This document shows positions 56,214 through 64,000 of a stretch of 64,000 nucleotides of DNA, piece after piece. This DNA is from Thermus brockianus (lineage in GTDB: Bacteria > Deinococcota > Deinococci > Deinococcales > Thermaceae): NCBI RefSeq assembly GCF_001880325.1, contig NZ_CP016312.1:1922001-1986000 (forward strand). The letters are read 5' to 3'. A program made the translations under genes and the position numbers. The notes below the pieces were generated by a model. The model saw only the letters and a program-made list of their open reading frames with translations. It searched no databases and was not told where the DNA came from. Within the stretch, counting starts at the first letter, position 1; every line of letters starts with the position of its first letter.

Positions 56214-57358
56214 TCCTCCAGGTAGGCTTGGATGCCCCGGGCGATGGCCTCGGCCAGGGCCTCACGGTCTTGCGGGTTTTTGAGGCGGTCTACGCCGACT
56301 TCCAAGAGGACCGCTGCCCCCGGTAGGTCCGTGAGGGCATAGGGCCCTTCCGCCCGCGCCAGGACCAGGCCTAGGCTGGAAAAGGCGCTTTCCAGGGCCC
56401 GGGTGAGGCGGCGGGGATCACCGGCAAAGGCCTTTAGCAGGAAGGCTTGCTCCGTGGGGGCGGTGGCCAGGAGGTGCTCGGCGTTTTGCGCCACGGGTAG
56501 GGTGCGGTCCTTGGGGAGGTAAAGGTTTAAAACGTTTCCCCGGGTGGCGTGAAGGGAGACGAGCACGGCGGCGCCCTGGGCCTGGGCTAGGCGGGCCTGG
56601 AGGGGAAGGGTCTCGTCTTTGGTGCGGGTCAGGCGGCTACCCGGGAGCCGGGCGGCCACACGGCGGGCCAGGTCCAGGGTGAGGTCCTTTTCCCAGAGCC
56701 CTCCGAGGTCCACCCCTCGGTCCTCGCCCCCGTGCCCGGGGTCCAGGAGGACCAGGGGCTTGGCCTTGGGTAAGGGGCCCCACTCCAGGGCCACCTGGCC
56801 TCCCCCGGGGTAGTAGAGGCGGCCAGGGGGGGTGTCCAGGGGGAGGAAGAGGCCCAAGGCCTCTTGGCGCAGGCCCCCCGAAGCGCCTCTCGCCCAGAGG
56901 AAGAGCACCCCGCCCTCCCGCCTTAGGGCGTTCACCTCCCGGGAGAAGCGGAGGATGAGCCGGCTATTCTCCCGCTCCACGCCCAGGAGGTCCGCCCAGG
57001 GAAGTTCCAGGAGAATGCCCTCCTGGGCCCGGTAGGTGAGGCCGAGGGCCTCGGCCAGGGGGCGGAGGGGCACGTAGACCTCCCTTCCCCGCCGCCAGGC
57101 GGCCATCCGGGAAGCGGCCTGGGCCTCCTGGTCCAGGATGGGGAAGGTCTTCTGCCGGCTTCCGAGGCCTAAGGCCAGGCGGCCCTCCCCTTGCCAAAGG
57201 GCAAGCCCTAGGCCCTGGGCCACCAGGCGGGCGGGGCCGTAGGCCACCCCCCGCCCCCCGGGGTAAAGGGCCTCCCCCGTGAGGCTTCCCGCCTTGAGGG
57301 GCTTGGGCGCCTGGGCGAAGGCCAAGGCGGCGAAGAGGGCCAAGGCCCAAAGCCTCAT
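56210..57358 (-). CDS. N-acetylmuramoyl-L-alanine amidase (AmiC-type)
   Basis: The 382-residue protein has a signal peptide (RLWALALFAALAFAQA), copper-amine-oxidase/AMIN-like repeats (residues 25-170), and an Amidase_3 catalytic domain. The zinc ligands are in VLLDPGHGGEDRGVDLGGLW and VLVSLHATRG, and the catalytic Glu in VLLEVGVDRLKN. It cleaves peptidoglycan stem peptides during cell separation. It overlaps smpB by 4 bases. Confidence 0.92.
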   Translation of the reverse strand: MRLWALALFAALAFAQAPKPLKAGSLTGEALYPGGRGVAYGPARLVAQGLGLALWQGEGRLALGLGSRQKTFPILDQEAQAASRMAAWRRGREVYVPLRPLAEALGLTYRAQEGILLELPWADLLGVERENSRLILRFSREVNALRREGGVLFLWARGASGGLRQEALGLFLPLDTPPGRLYYPGGGQVALEWGPLPKAKPLVLLDPGHGGEDRGVDLGGLWEKDLTLDLARRVAARLPGSRLTRTKDETLPLQARLAQAQGAAVLVSLHATRGNVLNLYLPKDRTLPVAQNAEHLLATAPTEQAFLLKAFAGDPRRLTRALESAFSSLGLVLARAEGPYALTDLPGAAVLLEVGVDRLKNPQDREALAEAIARGIQAYLEE

Positions 57359-57780
57359 AGCTCCTCCAAGGCGCGGCGCACCGCCTTCTTTTTGTCGTCT
57401 TCCTTCTTCTGGTAGGCCTTCTTGCCCCGGGCGAGGCCCAGGAGAACCTTGGCGTAGCCCCGCTCGTTGAAGTAGATCTTCAGGGGAACCAGGGTAAGCC
57501 CCTTCTGCTCCACCTTGCCCCGCAGGCGGTTGAGCTCGTGGCGGTGGAGGAGGAGCTTGCGCTTGCGGCGGGGATCCACGTTGGTGTAGGAGCCCTTTTC
57601 GTAGGGAGCGATGTAGAGGTTTTCCAGGTAAAGCTCCCCATCCTCAAACTTGGCAAAGCTCCCGGTGAAGTCCACCTTTCCCGCCCTTAGGGACTTCACC
57701 TCCGTTCCCTTGAGGACCAGGCCCGCCTCGTAGGTCTCCAGGATCTCGTAGTCGTGCCGCGCCCGGCGGTTCTCCAGCAC
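57355..57780 (-). CDS. smpB: SsrA-binding protein
   Basis: This 141-residue partner of tmRNA in trans-translation has RRARHDYEILETYEAGLVLK, GTEVKSLRAGKVDFTGSFAK and the basic tail KKAYQKKEDDKKKAVRRALE. The only standard start near the conserved N-terminus is GTG 57780 (LENRRARH). The codon three positions upstream, where the T. thermophilus protein as I recall it begins, is ATA here. Confidence 0.95.
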   Translation of the reverse strand: MLENRRARHDYEILETYEAGLVLKGTEVKSLRAGKVDFTGSFAKFEDGELYLENLYIAPYEKGSYTNVDPRRKRKLLLHRHELNRLRGKVEQKGLTLVPLKIYFNERGYAKVLLGLARGKKAYQKKEDDKKKAVRRALEEL

Positions 57781-57790
57781 AGGGGCTATC

Positions 57791-58498
57791 TTACCAGAGG
57801 CGGTAGGCCCCTTCCCGGCGGTGCCTGAGGAGGGGATAGCGGGCCCGGTAGGCCTCGAGGAAACCCCAATCGGGCTCGGCGAGGAGGAGGCCTTCCTCCT
57901 CCCTCCGCCCGAGGACCCGGCCGTCGGGGCCCACGAAGAGGCTTGGGCTTCCCGTGTCCGCCCGGCTCGCCAAGAAGAGGTAGGCCTGGTTCTCCGCCGC
58001 CCGGGCCCGGGCCAGGACCTCCATGAGGTCGGCGTAGGCCCCGGGCCAGGCAGCCCCCACCAGAAAGGCCTGGGCGCCCCCGAGGGCGTAGGCCCGGAAG
58101 AGTTCGGGGAAGTCCAGATCGTAGCAGAGGGCGAGGCCGAAGGCGCGCCCCTCGTGCGCCAGGGGCACGGGACCATCCCCTGGGCGGAGCCCCTCGTCCC
58201 CCTCCTCCTCCGGCGTCAGGTAGAGGTGGACCTTGGCGTAAGCGGGGCCTTGGGGGAAGACCTGGAGGCGGTTTTGCCCTTCTAGGAGGAGGCCTACCGC
58301 CACCCTTAGGCCCACCTCCCCCGCCAGGTCCTCGAGGGCTTGGGGGAGCCCGGGCGCTTCCCGCTTGCCCAGGATGAGCTCGGGAAGGAGCAAAAGCCCC
58401 GCCCCCTCGGCCCGCGCCTCCCGGGCCAGGGGGTGGAGGGCCTTAAGGAGCTCCTTCGGGCTATCCCGCTTGGAAAGGTGGGCCAGGGCGAGGCGCAT
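57791..58498 (-). CDS. Carbon-nitrogen hydrolase (nitrilase superfamily)
   Basis: The 235-residue enzyme has the Glu-Lys-Cys triad: Glu in LLLLPELILGKR (near residue 43), Lys in YAKVHLYLTPEE (near 93), and Cys in LALCYDLDFPELFRAYALGG (near 125). Family members hydrolyse amides such as omega-amides or deaminated glutathione. Overall identity is too low to name the substrate. It abuts bioY. Confidence 0.88.
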   Translation of the reverse strand: MRLALAHLSKRDSPKELLKALHPLAREARAEGAGLLLLPELILGKREAPGLPQALEDLAGEVGLRVAVGLLLEGQNRLQVFPQGPAYAKVHLYLTPEEEGDEGLRPGDGPVPLAHEGRAFGLALCYDLDFPELFRAYALGGAQAFLVGAAWPGAYADLMEVLARARAAENQAYLFLASRADTGSPSLFVGPDGRVLGRREEEGLLLAEPDWGFLEAYRARYPLLRHRREGAYRLW

Positions 58499-59104
58499 CT
58501 ACCGCCGGCCCAGGAAGCGCCAGGCTGTGGGCAGGAGCAGGGCGGCGAGCACTGCCTTCACCAGGTCGCCGGGGATGAAGGGGAAAAGCCCCATGGCCAA
58601 GACCCCTCCCAACCCCGTGAACTTGCCCGCGCCCAGAAGCCAGGCGCCAAGCCAGGGAAGGCCCACCAGGTAGAGGAGGGCATTGCCCGCGAGCATGGCG
58701 AGAAGGGTGCCGAGGAAGCTCCGGTCCAGGCCGAACCGCTCCACCAAAAGCCCCACAAGACCCGCCGCCAGGGGGAAGGCGAGAAGGAACCCTCCCGTGG
58801 GCCCGAGGATTCGGGCGAGCCCCCCCGTACCCCCGGCGAAGACGGGAAGCCCCATGGCCCCCTCCAGGAGGTAGGCCAAGAGGGCCAGGAAGCCGAGCCG
58901 GCTCCCCAGGGTTGCCCCCACCAGGAGGATGCCCAGGGTCTGGAGGGTGAGGGGCACCGGGGTGAAGGGGAGGGGGATGGCCACCTGGGCGGTGAGGGCC
59001 ACGAAGAGGCTTCCCGCCAGGACCAGGCTTAGGTCGCGGGCCAGGGTGCGCTTGGGCCAGAGGGTTTTGGCCAGAGGGGTGTAGCTTAGGGCTTCCGTCT
59101 TCAT
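58499..59104 (-). CDS. bioY: Biotin transporter substrate-binding protein BioY
   Basis: This 201-residue S component of an ECF biotin transporter has six membrane helices and the family signature around TPVPLTLQTLGILLVGATLG, with GGTGGLARILGPTGGFLLAF. The start is ATG 59104, only about 5 bases from the predicted transcription start, so the mRNA would be nearly leaderless. A BirA-type operator overlaps its promoter. Confidence 0.94.
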   Translation of the reverse strand: MKTEALSYTPLAKTLWPKRTLARDLSLVLAGSLFVALTAQVAIPLPFTPVPLTLQTLGILLVGATLGSRLGFLALLAYLLEGAMGLPVFAGGTGGLARILGPTGGFLLAFPLAAGLVGLLVERFGLDRSFLGTLLAMLAGNALLYLVGLPWLGAWLLGAGKFTGLGGVLAMGLFPFIPGDLVKAVLAALLLPTAWRFLGRR

Positions 59105-59108
59105 AGTC

Positions 59109-59144
59109 GTCAACCAAACTACGCTCCCGTGGTTTACATGTCAA
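59109..59144 (-). promoter_or_regulatory. bioY promoter with BirA-type operator
   Basis: Read on the minus strand, a -35 TTGACA (59144-59139), a 17-base spacer and -10 TAGTTT (59121-59116) form the promoter. The half-sites GTAAACC and GGTTGAC, 15 bases apart (59131-59137 and 59109-59115 on the plus strand), match the biotin operator pattern and cover the promoter. Biotin-loaded BirA should repress bioY. Confidence 0.75.
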
Positions 59145-59185
59145 GGCCTTAAAGGTGCGGGCCGGGAGGCTTAAGGATCTAGGGG

Positions 59186-59191
59186 TATACT
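59186..59191 (+). promoter_or_regulatory. -10 element of the gap-pgk operon
   Basis: TATACT (59186-59191), preceded by GGGG, lies about 87 bases before the gap start. No clear -35 is visible. The leader between contains a short GC inverted repeat near 59228-59245. Confidence 0.45.
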
Positions 59192-59274
59192 GGAGCCGTG
59201 CCTTCTTCCCCTTGGCCTCCCACGCCGCTTGCGGTGGGGTGGTGAGGGTGGAAGGGCTTCCATATAGGAGGTGA

Positions 59275-60273
<999 letters not shown>

Positions 60274-61443
60274 ATGCGCACCCTGCGCCAGTTGGACCCC
60301 AAGGGGAAGCGGGTCTTGGTGCGGGTGGACTACAACGTGCCCATCGAAAACGGGGTGGTCCAGGACGAAACCCGCATCCAAGAAAGCCTCCCCACCCTGC
60401 GCCACCTCCTCGCAGGGGGGGCTTCCTTGGTCCTCCTCTCCCACCTGGGCCGGCCCAAGGGGCCTGACCCCAAGTACTCCCTGGCCCCGGTGGCCGAGGC
60501 CCTGGCCCGCCACCTCCCGGGGGCGCGCTTCGTGCCCCATAGCCCGGGCTCGGAGGAGGCCTACCAGGCGGTGCGGTCCTTGGGGCCAGGGGAAGTGGCC
60601 CTCCTGGAAAACGTCCGCTTTGAGCCGGGGGAGGAGAAGAACGACCCTGAGCTCGCCGCCCGCTACGCCCGGCTTGGGGACGCCTTTGTCCTGGACGCCT
60701 TCGGGAGCGCCCACCGGGCCCACGCCAGCGTGGTGGGGGTGGCGCGGCTTCTGCCCGCCTACGCCGGCTTCCTCATGGAGAAGGAGGTGCGGGCCCTCTC
60801 CCGCCTCCTCCACGAGCCCGAGCGGCCCTACGCCGTGGTCTTGGGCGGGGCCAAGGTTTCCGACAAGATCGGGGTCATTGAAAGCCTCCTTCCCCGCATT
60901 GACCGGCTTCTCATCGGTGGGGCCATGGCCTTTACCTTTCTCAAGGCCTTAGGGGGCGAGGTGGGGAAGAGCCTGGTGGAGGAGGACCGGCTGGACCTGG
61001 CCCGCGACCTCCTCAAGCGGGCGGAGGGCTTGGGCGTCCGGGTTTACCTTCCCCAGGACGTGGTGGCGGCCACGGAGATAGCGGCCGGGGTGGAGACCCG
61101 GGTTTTCCCTGCGGACGCCATCCCCGTGCCCTACATGGGCTTGGACATCGGCCCCAAGACCCAGGAGGCCTTCGCCGAGGCCCTAAAGGGGATGCGCACA
61201 GTCTTCTGGAACGGGCCCATGGGGGTCTTTGAGGTGCCCCCCTTTGACCAGGGGACCTTGGGCGTGGGCCGGGCCATCGCCGCCCTCGAGGGCGCCTTCA
61301 CCGTGGTGGGCGGGGGCGACTCCGTGGCGGCGGTGAACCGCTTGGGCCTTAAGGAGCGGTTTGGCCACGTGTCCACCGGGGGCGGGGCCAGCCTGGAGTA
61401 CTTGGAAAAGGGCACGCTCCCCGGGATTGAGGTCCTGGAGTAG
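60274..61443 (+). CDS. pgk: Phosphoglycerate kinase
   Basis: This 389-residue enzyme makes ATP from 1,3-bisphosphoglycerate. [20 protein letters not shown] (N-terminal signature), [40 protein letters not shown] and [20 protein letters not shown] are canonical. It starts at the base after the gap stop and ends at a strong terminator. Confidence 0.98.
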   Translation: MRTLRQLDPKGKRVLVRVDYNVPIENGVVQDETRIQESLPTLRHLLAGGASLVLLSHLGRPKGPDPKYSLAPVAEALARHLPGARFVPHSPGSEEAYQAVRSLGPGEVALLENVRFEPGEEKNDPELAARYARLGDAFVLDAFGSAHRAHASVVGVARLLPAYAGFLMEKEVRALSRLLHEPERPYAVVLGGAKVSDKIGVIESLLPRIDRLLIGGAMAFTFLKALGGEVGKSLVEEDRLDLARDLLKRAEGLGVRVYLPQDVVAATEIAAGVETRVFPADAIPVPYMGLDIGPKTQEAFAEALKGMRTVFWNGPMGVFEVPPFDQGTLGVGRAIAALEGAFTVVGGGDSVAAVNRLGLKERFGHVSTGGGASLEYLEKGTLPGIEVLE

Positions 61444-61454
61444 GTTGGCCACCA

Positions 61455-61484
61455 CCCCGCCCCCTCTAAAGGGGGCGGGGTTTT
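61455..61484 (+). terminator. Terminator of the gap-pgk operon
   Basis: A 10-bp stem CCCCGCCCCC/GGGGGCGGGG (61455-61464 with 61471-61480, TCTAAA loop) is followed by TTTT. Confidence 0.92.
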
Positions 61485-61487
61485 CGT

Positions 61488-61493
61488 TATGAT
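61488..61493 (+). promoter_or_regulatory. -10 element of tpiA (leaderless start)
   Basis: TATGAT at 61488-61493 is separated by six bases from ATG 61500, so transcription should begin on the start codon. It overlaps the tail of the upstream terminator. Confidence 0.55.
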
Positions 61494-61499
61494 GGCCCC

Positions 61500-62252
61500 A
61501 TGCGCCGGGTACTGGTGGCGGGCAACTGGAAGATGCACAAGGTCCCTTCGGAGGCCCGGGTATGGTTCGCCGAGCTCAAGCGGCTCCTTCCCCCCTTGCA
61601 GTCGGAGGTAGCCCTCCTCCCCGCCTACCCCATGCTCCCCGCCGCCAAGGAGGTCTTTTCGGGGAGCCAGGTGGCCTACGGGGCCCAGGACGTTTCCGCC
61701 CACCGGGAGGGGGCTTACACGGGGGAGGTCTCGGCCCGGATGCTCGCCGATCTGGGGTGCCGCTACGCCATCGTGGGCCACTCGGAAAGGCGGCGCTACC
61801 ACGGGGAGACGGACGCCCTGGTGGCGGAAAAGGCGAGGAGGCTTTTGGAGGAAGGCCTCACCCCCATCCTCTGCGTGGGGGAGCCTCTGGCGGTGCGGGA
61901 AAAGGGGGAGGCGGTGCCCTATACCCTGGCCCAGCTCCAGGGAAGCCTGGAAGGGGTGGAACCCCCTTCCCCAGACGCCCTGGTCATCGCCTATGAGCCC
62001 GTCTGGGCCATCGGCACCGGGAAGAACGCCACCCCCGAGGACGCCGAGGCCATGCACCGGGCCATCCGCCAGGCCCTGGCGGAGCGCTACGGGGAAGGGT
62101 TCGCCATGCGGGTGCGCATCCTCTACGGGGGGAGCGTGAACCCCACGAACTTCGCCCAGCTCCTCTCCATGCCCAACGTGGACGGGGGGTTGGTGGGCGG
62201 GGCGAGCCTGGAGTTGGAGAGTTTCCTCGCCCTCCTGCGCCTGGCGGGCTAA
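61500..62252 (+). CDS. tpiA: Triosephosphate isomerase
   Basis: The 250-residue TIM barrel has the catalytic Lys in VAGNWKMHK, His in [13 protein letters not shown], Glu in [20 protein letters not shown] and the phosphate-gripping loop after it. It interconverts the triose phosphates and follows gap-pgk but has its own leaderless promoter. Confidence 0.98.
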   Translation: MRRVLVAGNWKMHKVPSEARVWFAELKRLLPPLQSEVALLPAYPMLPAAKEVFSGSQVAYGAQDVSAHREGAYTGEVSARMLADLGCRYAIVGHSERRRYHGETDALVAEKARRLLEEGLTPILCVGEPLAVREKGEAVPYTLAQLQGSLEGVEPPSPDALVIAYEPVWAIGTGKNATPEDAEAMHRAIRQALAERYGEGFAMRVRILYGGSVNPTNFAQLLSMPNVDGGLVGGASLELESFLALLRLAG

Positions 62253-62262
62253 ACTCATATTT

Positions 62263-63387
62263 ATGCGGCTCCACCCCCGGACCCAAGCGGCCAAGGAGAG
62301 CATCTTCCCCAAGATGAGCGCCCTGGCGAGGGAGCTCGGGGCGGTGAACCTAGGACAAGGCTTCCCCACCAACCCCCCGCCCCCCTTCCTCCTCGAGGCG
62401 GTGGGGCGGGCCTTGGGGCGGTACGACCAGTACGCCCCCCCGGCGGGGTTTCCCCCTTTGCGGGAGGCCTTGGCGGAGGAGTTTGGGGTGGTGCCGGAGG
62501 CGGTGGTGGTGACCTCGGGGGCCACGGAGGCCCTCTATGTCCTCCTCCAAAGCCTGGTGGGGCCTGGGGAGGAGGTGGTGGTCCTGGAGCCCTTTTTTGA
62601 CGTCTACCTGCCCGACGCCTTCCTGGCGGGGGGCGAGGCGCGGCTCGTGCGCCTCCACCTCACCCCGGAGGGCTTCCGTTTGGACCTCGCCGCCCTGGAA
62701 AGGGCCCTTACCCCAAGGACCCGGGCCCTCCTCCTCAACGCCCCCATGAACCCCACGGGCCTGGTTTTCCGGGAGGAGGAGCTCAGGGCGGTGGCGGAAC
62801 TGGCCCGGAGGCACGGGCTCTTCCTCATCTCCGACGAGGTCTACGACGAGCTCTACTTCGGGGAGCGGCCCAGGCGGCTTAGGGAGTTTGCCCCCGAGCG
62901 CACCTTCACCGTGGGAAGTGCGGGGAAGCGCCTCGAGGCCACGGGCTACCGGGTGGGCTGGATTGTGGGGCCGCCCGAGTTCATGCCCACCCTGGCGGGA
63001 ATGCGCCAGTGGACGAGCTTTTCCGCCCCCACCCCCTTGCAGGCGGGGGTGGCGGAGGCCTTGAGGGTGGCCCGGGGGGAGGGGTACTACGAGGCCTTGC
63101 GGCAAAGTTATAAAAGGCGGCGGGACCTCTTGGCGGAGGGCCTCAAGGCCTTGGGGCTTAGGGTTTTCCTCCCCGAGGGGACCTATTTCCTCATGGCCGA
63201 GCTTCCCGGTCTGGACGCTTTCTGGCTCGTGCGGGAGGCACGGGTGGCCCTTATCCCCGCCGCCGCCTTCTACCTCCAGGACCCCCCCAAGGACCTCTTC
63301 CGCTTCGCCTTCTGCAAGACGGAAGAGGAGCTTTCCCTGGCCCTGGACCGCCTTTCCCGTGTGGTAAACTCCCCCCGTGAAACTTAA
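62263..63387 (+). CDS. Class I/II PLP aminotransferase
   Basis: This 374-residue enzyme has NLGQGFPTNPPPPFLLEAVG, the cofactor-binding NAPMNPTGLVFREEEL, SDEVYDELYF and the PLP-lysine in VGSAGKRLEATGYRVGW (near residue 224). The pattern fits the methionine/kynurenine aminotransferase group (YbdL-like). The exact substrate is undecided. It begins 11 bases after tpiA and overlaps the next gene by 11 bases. Confidence 0.9.
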   Translation: MRLHPRTQAAKESIFPKMSALARELGAVNLGQGFPTNPPPPFLLEAVGRALGRYDQYAPPAGFPPLREALAEEFGVVPEAVVVTSGATEALYVLLQSLVGPGEEVVVLEPFFDVYLPDAFLAGGEARLVRLHLTPEGFRLDLAALERALTPRTRALLLNAPMNPTGLVFREEELRAVAELARRHGLFLISDEVYDELYFGERPRRLREFAPERTFTVGSAGKRLEATGYRVGWIVGPPEFMPTLAGMRQWTSFSAPTPLQAGVAEALRVARGEGYYEALRQSYKRRRDLLAEGLKALGLRVFLPEGTYFLMAELPGLDAFWLVREARVALIPAAAFYLQDPPKDLFRFAFCKTEEELSLALDRLSRVVNSPRET

Positions 63388-64000
63388 AGTGGTCCAGTAC
63401 CTGGAGAAGGGGGAGTTCCCCGTGGGGGCGGAGGAGGCCCTCGCCCTCTACCGGGCCATGCGGCGGGCCCGGTTTTTTGACGAGAAGGCCCTAACTCTGC
63501 AACGCCAGGGGCGGCTTGGGGTCTACCCTCCCTTCATGGGGCAGGAGGCGGCCCAGGTGGGGGTGGGCTTGGCCCTGGGGGAGGGGGACTGGGTGGTGCC
63601 CAGTTACCGGGAAAGCGCCCTGCTCCTCACCCGGGGGCTTCCCATCCACACCCTCATCCTCTACTGGCGGGCGCACCCCGCCGGTTGGCGTTTCCCTGAA
63701 GGGGTGCGGGCGGTGAACCCCTACATCCCCATCGCCACCCAGATCCCGCAGGCGGTGGGCCTCGCCCTGGCGGGCCGCTACCGGGGGGAGAACTGGGTGG
63801 TGGCCACGAGCATCGGGGACGGGGGGACGAGCGAGGGGGACTTCCACGAGGGGCTCAACTTCGCCGCCGTCTTCCGGGCCCCGGTGGTCTTCCTGGTGCA
63901 GAACAACGGCTACGCCATCAGCGTCCCTAAAGCCCGCCAGATGCGGGTGGAGTACATCGCCCAAAGGGCCGAGGGCTACGGGATGCCCGGGGTGGTGGTG
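63377..64000 (+). CDS. 2-oxo acid dehydrogenase E1 alpha subunit (partial)
   Basis: The 208 visible residues start at GTG 63377 (KLKVVQYLEKGEFPVGAEEA) and run off the window end. QGRLGVYPPFMGQEAAQVGV, VPSYRESALLLTRG and the ThDP-magnesium motif GDGGTSEGDFHEGLNFAAVF with VQNNGYAISVP identify the E1 alpha of the pyruvate (or branched-chain) dehydrogenase complex. Pyruvate is favoured by VNPYIPIATQIPQAVGLALA but not proven. The beta subunit is expected downstream. Confidence 0.93.
   Translation, partial: MKLKVVQYLEKGEFPVGAEEALALYRAMRRARFFDEKALTLQRQGRLGVYPPFMGQEAAQVGVGLALGEGDWVVPSYRESALLLTRGLPIHTLILYWRAHPAGWRFPEGVRAVNPYIPIATQIPQAVGLALAGRYRGENWVVATSIGDGGTSEGDFHEGLNFAAVFRAPVVFLVQNNGYAISVPKARQMRVEYIAQRAEGYGMPGVVV

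Overview
The window is very GC-rich DNA from a Thermus species. The evidence is extreme GC3, T. thermophilus-like SmpB, TrmI, RpmE and PanD proteins, promoters that give leaderless mRNAs, and CsaB-type S-layer polymer modification. All assignments were made by reading the sequence and its translations; no database search was run. The window splits at about 20168 into a prophage (1-20168, left end outside the window) and ordinary chromosome (20169-64000).

Prophage: the order is early/middle genes (1-2280), a Mu-type packaging block (gp27-like small terminase, terminase, portal, F-like head protein; 2277-7022), a cassette with a complete RNase P RNA gene (rnpB, 7311-7687) and a DNA methyltransferase carrying a nuclease-like tail (7708-9396), then an M23 peptidase, tape measure, baseplate and tail-fibre genes (9496-18901). 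The last gene (18891-19997) encodes a C-type-lectin/FGE-like protein of the kind diversified by diversity-generating retroelements (DGRs). Protease/scaffold, major capsid, tail sheath and tail tube genes are missing where they should lie (between 7022 and 10125), so the element looks defective or rearranged. Two near-identical promoter-plus-terminator elements lie 7990 bp apart (1419-1490 and 9409-9487).

The most striking observation is at the right end. The prophage stops with ...CA at 20168, directly inside a second rnpB copy. Only its promoter and first ~197 nt survive (20169-20365, minus strand), with roughly 93% identity by eye to the prophage copy. The transposable phage has therefore broken the chromosomal RNase P RNA gene while carrying an intact one of its own. 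The lysogen probably depends on the prophage copy, an essential-gene rescue arrangement that I do not know from the literature.

Chromosome: 20404-26085 holds rpmE, tdk, an Hsp20 gene, miaA, gatA, a DnaQ-type exonuclease and a conserved hypothetical. 26060-38033 holds csaB and its membrane partner, udk, a sugar-ABC ATPase, mscL, a class V aminotransferase, a UbiA-type prenyltransferase, panD, rqcH, trmI, a broken dsbA-like gene and a DarA-like PII gene. 38040-50042 holds carB, a rhodanese gene, tRNA-His, tRNA-Leu, tig-clpP-clpX, pncB and metH. 50048-59144 holds a thiosulfate sulfurtransferase, a manganese (yybP-ykoY) riboswitch ahead of a YugP-like metalloprotease operon, a MazG-like gene, smc, a GerMN gene, an amidase, smpB, a nitrilase and bioY behind a BirA-type operator. 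59278-64000 holds gap-pgk, tpiA, an aminotransferase and the start of pyruvate dehydrogenase E1 alpha.

Several chromosomal genes (miaA, rqcH twice, smc) are out of frame exactly at G/C runs. This fits sequencing indels, with transcriptional slippage as the alternative. The dsbA-like gene has a true internal deletion.
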